From contig DCAJ01000031.1 of the NCBI GenBank assembly GCA_002311455.1, positions 1-16,834 on the forward strand: a stretch of 16,834 bases of DNA. Reading direction: 5' to 3'. The DNA comes from Anaerolineales bacterium UBA1136. Lineage in GTDB: Bacteria > Chloroflexota > Anaerolineae > Anaerolineales > UBA11657. Position 1 is the first letter of the stretch. Every line of letters starts with the position of its first letter. Position numbers and translations under genes: made by a program. Shown one piece after another: positions 13,856 through 16,834 of the stretch. The notes under the pieces are model-generated. The model ran no database searches, was not told the DNA's origin, and saw only the letters and a program-made list of their open reading frames with translations.

Positions 13856-15190
13856 ATGCACTTTGCTAAACCTGATAAGTACTCGCATGTAACTTGGCTA
13901 ACCTGGCTTTTAATGACTTGCAGTCTCATACTGCTGGTGTCCTGCAGACGCAGCTCGGAGCAGTCAAATTCAGAGATCGCAACCCAATTTGTTCTTACAG
14001 CAACAACAAAACTAATTTCCGAGCAGGGTTCGGAAATTAACGCCACACTCCCACCACCCATTCCTAAAAACACAATACTTGCCTCCACGGTCACAGCTAT
14101 TAACACGGCAACACCAATAGCTACAGTATTACCTACCACCACCATAGAACCAATATTTGGACCGCATGAGTACCCCAAAGGCATTAATCCTCTAACAGGA
14201 CTGTACGTAGAAGATGCAACAAAGTTACAACGCAGACCACTAGCTATAAAGATATCCAATTACCCGCGCAGTGTCAGACCTCAATCCGGTTTAGCAGCAG
14301 CCGATATGGTATGGGAGCATTATGCTGAGGGAGGTACTACCCGATTTACAGCCATATTTTATGTGGGCGAAGCAACACGAGTTGGATCAATTAGGTCAGC
14401 ACGACTTATTGACACTACTTTAACTGAAATGTTCGGCGGAGCACTAGTAGCATCCGGTATGTCAGATGGTACATTAGAACGATTGCGTCAGAAGGCTTGG
14501 TATCCAGCTGTGATATCCAACTCTACAAGTTTTAGTTGTCCGCCAATATGTCGAGAAAGCGAGAGCGCTAACCTTGTGTTTGTAGACACAGGTGCTGTAT
14601 GGCAGACATTAGACAACCTAGGTCTGAACACGGCACCACAACTGCAAGGTTTAGCTTTCCAAAGATCAATACCAAACGGTGGAGAAAGTGGTATACGCTT
14701 GCGGGTAGATTATAGTCGCGAGGCACATTCCGAATGGCGTTACAACCCAGACAGTGGAAACTATTATCGCTGGGCAGAAATATCCAAAGAAGAACTTGGG
14801 CCACACTTTGATTACAATTCCAAATCACAAATTACCGCAGAAAACATTGTAGTTCTTTTCGCCAACCATGTTGTTGACTCTACTGTACCAGAGGATTATG
14901 CTTCCGATGGAATACATGCGGCATTTGCAACCGAGATTCAGTTGTGGGGCGGAGGCCCTGCCCTGATATTACGTAACGGCCAAGCTTACTCGGTCAAATG
15001 GGTACGCATGGATAGTGCAGACATAACATTCTTAGTTGACTCAGACGGTAACTCGCTAGCCTTACATCCGGGGAAAACCTGGTTTCATACCACTGGTCTA
15101 GGATCAGAGACTGCTAATCAGGATGGAGTATGGATAATCACACATAAGTCGCCCTATGACTGGGGCAAACTAATATTACCAACAGAATGA
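13856..15190 (+). CDS. DUF3048 (YerB-like) lipoprotein
   Basis: 444 residues. The N-terminus has a signal sequence with hydrophobic core WLTWLLMTCSLILL and lipobox LVSC, so Cys30 would be lipid-modified and the protein anchored outside the membrane. A Ser/Thr/Pro-rich linker (about 31-105) leads to the DUF3048 N-terminal domain (about 108-240, with NPLTGLYVED, RPLAIKISNYPRSVRPQSG and GSIRSARLID). The DUF3048 C-terminal domain (about 325-440, with LHPGKTWFHT) follows. Two Cys (228, 232) could form a disulfide. Function of the family is unknown; the Bacillus relative is YerB. The ATG at 13856 gives a proper signal-peptide n-region; no clear ribosome binding site precedes it. tRNA-Glu is 86 bases upstream and the aminotransferase 37 bases downstream. 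Confidence 0.9.
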   Translation: MHFAKPDKYSHVTWLTWLLMTCSLILLVSCRRSSEQSNSEIATQFVLTATTKLISEQGSEINATLPPPIPKNTILASTVTAINTATPIATVLPTTTIEPIFGPHEYPKGINPLTGLYVEDATKLQRRPLAIKISNYPRSVRPQSGLAAADMVWEHYAEGGTTRFTAIFYVGEATRVGSIRSARLIDTTLTEMFGGALVASGMSDGTLERLRQKAWYPAVISNSTSFSCPPICRESESANLVFVDTGAVWQTLDNLGLNTAPQLQGLAFQRSIPNGGESGIRLRVDYSREAHSEWRYNPDSGNYYRWAEISKEELGPHFDYNSKSQITAENIVVLFANHVVDSTVPEDYASDGIHAAFATEIQLWGGGPALILRNGQAYSVKWVRMDSADITFLVDSDGNSLALHPGKTWFHTTGLGSETANQDGVWIITHKSPYDWGKLILPTE

Positions 15191-15227
15191 CCAGACACTA
15201 TTATCAACAATAGGAGAACCACAAATC

Positions 15228-16385
15228 ATGGAACTCGCCGATCGCATGAGCACAGTAGAGCCATATTTTTTCGCCAAGCTGGGATTACGTATTGCAGAAC
15301 TCAAGGCAGAGGGGAAAGATGTAATCAGGTTAGATGTAGGGTCACCAGATTTACCCCCAGCACCATTCATTGTAGACACCTTACAACAGGCCAGCTCAGA
15401 ATCGAATCTGCATGGATATTCGCCACTAGGAGGCACGCCCGACTTCCGAGAAGCAGTATCTACATATTACTCTAAGCGTTTTGATGTAAATCTAGACCCA
15501 AAATCAGAAGTAGTTGGACTCATTGGATCTAAAGAAGGCCTTTTTCATCTATCTATGGCCTACCTCAATCCAAATGACGTGGCATTAGTACCTGACCCCG
15601 GATACGCAGTCTATGCAAGTGCAGCTAAATTTGCGGGTGCCGAAGTAGTAACTATGCCGATATTAGAAAGCAATGATTTTCTCCCAGACCTGAAATCCAT
15701 TCCAGAAGATGCCAAGCGTAGAGCAAAACTACTGTGGTTAAATTACCCAAACAATCCTACTGGGGCAACTGTCAATGATGAATTCTTCGCTCAAGTAGTA
15801 GAGTTCGCCCACACGCATCAGATCATGATCTGCCATGACGCACCTTATATGGATATTACCTTTGACGGATACAAAGCACCAAGTCTGTTGCAGACTCCAG
15901 GAGCACAGGAGATATCAGTAGAGTTCAATTCGCTATCTAAAACTTACAATATGGCCGGTTGGCGCCTAGGCATGGCATGCGGACAAGAATCAGCAATTAC
16001 AGCCTTACACACGTTGAAAACCAACGTGGATTCCAGCCAATTTCAGGCCATTCAAGCAGCTGGAGTGGCAGCTTTGACCGGTGATCAGATGTGGTTTAGC
16101 AAACGTAACGCAATCTACCAGGAAAGACGTGATATTGTTTTAGATGGGTTGTCAAAGACTGGTCTAGTAGCTCACAAACCACAAGCAGCTATGTATGTAT
16201 GGGTACGAACCCATACCGAAGTACCATCCAGTGAATTTACACAAGCAATACTAGAGGAAATAGGGGTATCGGTCACGCCTGGATCGTTTTTCGGCGAATG
16301 TGGTGAAGGTTATTTTCGTATTTCGCTCGGTACACCAGTACCACGTATTCAAGAAGCAATGGAAAGGATAGCCGCTTGGGTGTGA
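15228..16385 (+). CDS. class I/II PLP aminotransferase, LL-diaminopimelate aminotransferase-like
   Basis: 385 residues of fold-type I aminotransferase. The PLP lysine is Lys238 in SLSKTYNMAGWRLG. Asp204 and Tyr207 in CHDAPYMD contact the cofactor, YPNNPTGA (173-180) is the family block, and RISLG near the C-terminus supplies the carboxylate-binding Arg. The wording (VGSPDLPPAP, GSKEGLFHL, VPDPGYAVY, LNYPNNPTGA) is closest to DapL, which converts tetrahydrodipicolinate to LL-diaminopimelate in lysine and peptidoglycan synthesis. The usual DapL YPSY-type substrate segment reads GYSPLGGTPDF here, so another amino-acid substrate is possible. AGGAG at 15212-15216 lies 11 bases before the ATG. No other lysine-pathway gene is in the window. 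Confidence 0.85.
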   Translation: MELADRMSTVEPYFFAKLGLRIAELKAEGKDVIRLDVGSPDLPPAPFIVDTLQQASSESNLHGYSPLGGTPDFREAVSTYYSKRFDVNLDPKSEVVGLIGSKEGLFHLSMAYLNPNDVALVPDPGYAVYASAAKFAGAEVVTMPILESNDFLPDLKSIPEDAKRRAKLLWLNYPNNPTGATVNDEFFAQVVEFAHTHQIMICHDAPYMDITFDGYKAPSLLQTPGAQEISVEFNSLSKTYNMAGWRLGMACGQESAITALHTLKTNVDSSQFQAIQAAGVAALTGDQMWFSKRNAIYQERRDIVLDGLSKTGLVAHKPQAAMYVWVRTHTEVPSSEFTQAILEEIGVSVTPGSFFGECGEGYFRISLGTPVPRIQEAMERIAAWV

Positions 16386-16404
16386 TATGATAATGGAATG
16401 CTTG

Positions 16405-16834
16405 TCAGTGTGACATCTTGTCGTTAGCAATCTGAATACCCTCTAGCCAAGCTTCATCAAGTTCGAGTTCAACACTTGCAGTAATACTAGTATGAGCACA
16501 TTCACCCGGTGGACAATGCACTAGTCCTAAACGACTACGTGCAACCACCCTATACAACCTATCACCAAGACCTGACACAACTGGCAAATATAACAAGTGG
16601 GCGGGGATAAAAAACAAGGGTAACCTACAGACAATATAGCGCCAAGCCTTAAATCCAAATTTTATTTCCCCAAGTGGTGTGATAAGAACCATTTGCTCCT
16701 CAAGTTGTTCTGCAGACACGCAGCTGATTAGCTTACTCACCTGTGCCTGACGAAAGTCCAAACAAATGAAGCGTCCAAACCAGTCAAATAACAACAGTGA
16801 ACGCATGGAACGTACACACAATGAACAATGTCCA
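16405..16834 (-). CDS. DCC-family (DUF393) thiol-disulfide oxidoreductase-like protein, 5' partial
   Basis: The minus-strand frame is open to the right edge, so the start codon lies outside; an in-window TTG at 16821 is internal. The first residues read GHCSLCVRSMRSLLLFDWFG, the tail of the DGxCxLC motif that names the DCC family, with the initial Asp beyond the edge. Later blocks, TPLGEIKFGFKAWRYIVCRL and LYRVVARSR, also fit DUF393. After the domain about 40 extra residues follow (GLVHCPPGECAHTS onward), with two Cys, longer than the plain domain as I know it. Proteins of this family are predicted thiol-disulfide oxidoreductases of uncertain role. It converges on the aminotransferase gene with 19 bases between the stops. 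Confidence 0.82.
   Translation of the reverse strand, partial: GHCSLCVRSMRSLLLFDWFGRFICLDFRQAQVSKLISCVSAEQLEEQMVLITPLGEIKFGFKAWRYIVCRLPLFFIPAHLLYLPVVSGLGDRLYRVVARSRLGLVHCPPGECAHTSITASVELELDEAWLEGIQIANDKMSH

Noticed and set aside
16401..16413. TGTCA-GTG-TGACA palindrome between the last two convergent genes
   Set aside because: A five-base stem without a T-run is too short to call a terminator and overlaps the end of the DCC-family gene.
1..16834. CRISPR arrays, insertion sequences, phage or defence genes
   Set aside because: Scanning by eye gave no regularly spaced repeats, transposase, integrase with catalytic residues, or terminal inverted repeats. The faint recombinase-like segment near 2870-2900 is too weak.

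Overview
The window looks like a bacterial chromosome segment of moderate-to-low GC, coding on both strands with short intergenic gaps. The gene families, and several proteins whose wording I recall from Chloroflexota (the carbinolamine dehydratase, ornithine carbamoyltransferase, the deoC/aldehyde dehydrogenase trio, the DUF3048 lipoprotein and the DapL-like aminotransferase), suggest a Chloroflexota member, possibly Dehalococcoidia or an SAR202-type lineage. This is inference from family resemblance; the window holds no rRNA or other decisive taxonomic marker.

Left part (1-3447). A BNR/Asp-box repeat protein runs in from the left edge and ends in a beta-sandwich-like domain. Next comes an M20-family amidohydrolase of the allantoate amidohydrolase/N-carbamoyl-amino-acid hydrolase type. 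About 650 bp without a convincing gene follow, holding what may be a decayed minus-strand gene. A minus-strand pterin-4a-carbinolamine dehydratase closes this part.

Central operon (3656-12053). Eight genes lie head to tail on the plus strand with overlaps or gaps of at most 35 bp: ornithine carbamoyltransferase (argF), membrane diadenylate cyclase (cdaA), a YbbR-domain regulator-like protein, the double GTPase Der, signal peptidase I (lepB), deoxyribose-phosphate aldolase (deoC), an NAD-type aldehyde dehydrogenase, and a short aldehyde dehydrogenase homologue without a catalytic domain. The first part covers arginine synthesis, c-di-AMP signalling, ribosome assembly and protein export. The last three genes form a deoxyribose-breakdown module: DeoC makes acetaldehyde plus glyceraldehyde 3-phosphate, and the dehydrogenase would oxidise the aldehyde. 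A near-consensus promoter lies just before lepB, so the downstream half can probably be transcribed separately.

Right part (12066-16834). An M32 metallocarboxypeptidase on the minus strand converges on the operon. A tRNA-Glu (anticodon TTC) with its own promoter diverges from it. Then come a DUF3048 lipoprotein and a DapL-like aminotransferase, both plus strand, and a minus-strand DCC-family (DUF393) protein cut by the right edge.

I found no CRISPR array, insertion sequence, prophage or defence system. The observations most worth following are the catalytically empty aldehyde dehydrogenase partner, the Cys-to-Asp change in the ornithine carbamoyltransferase HCLP motif, the unusual start of cdaA, the lepB promoter that conflicts with the longest reading of its start, and the possible relic gene at 2641-3006.
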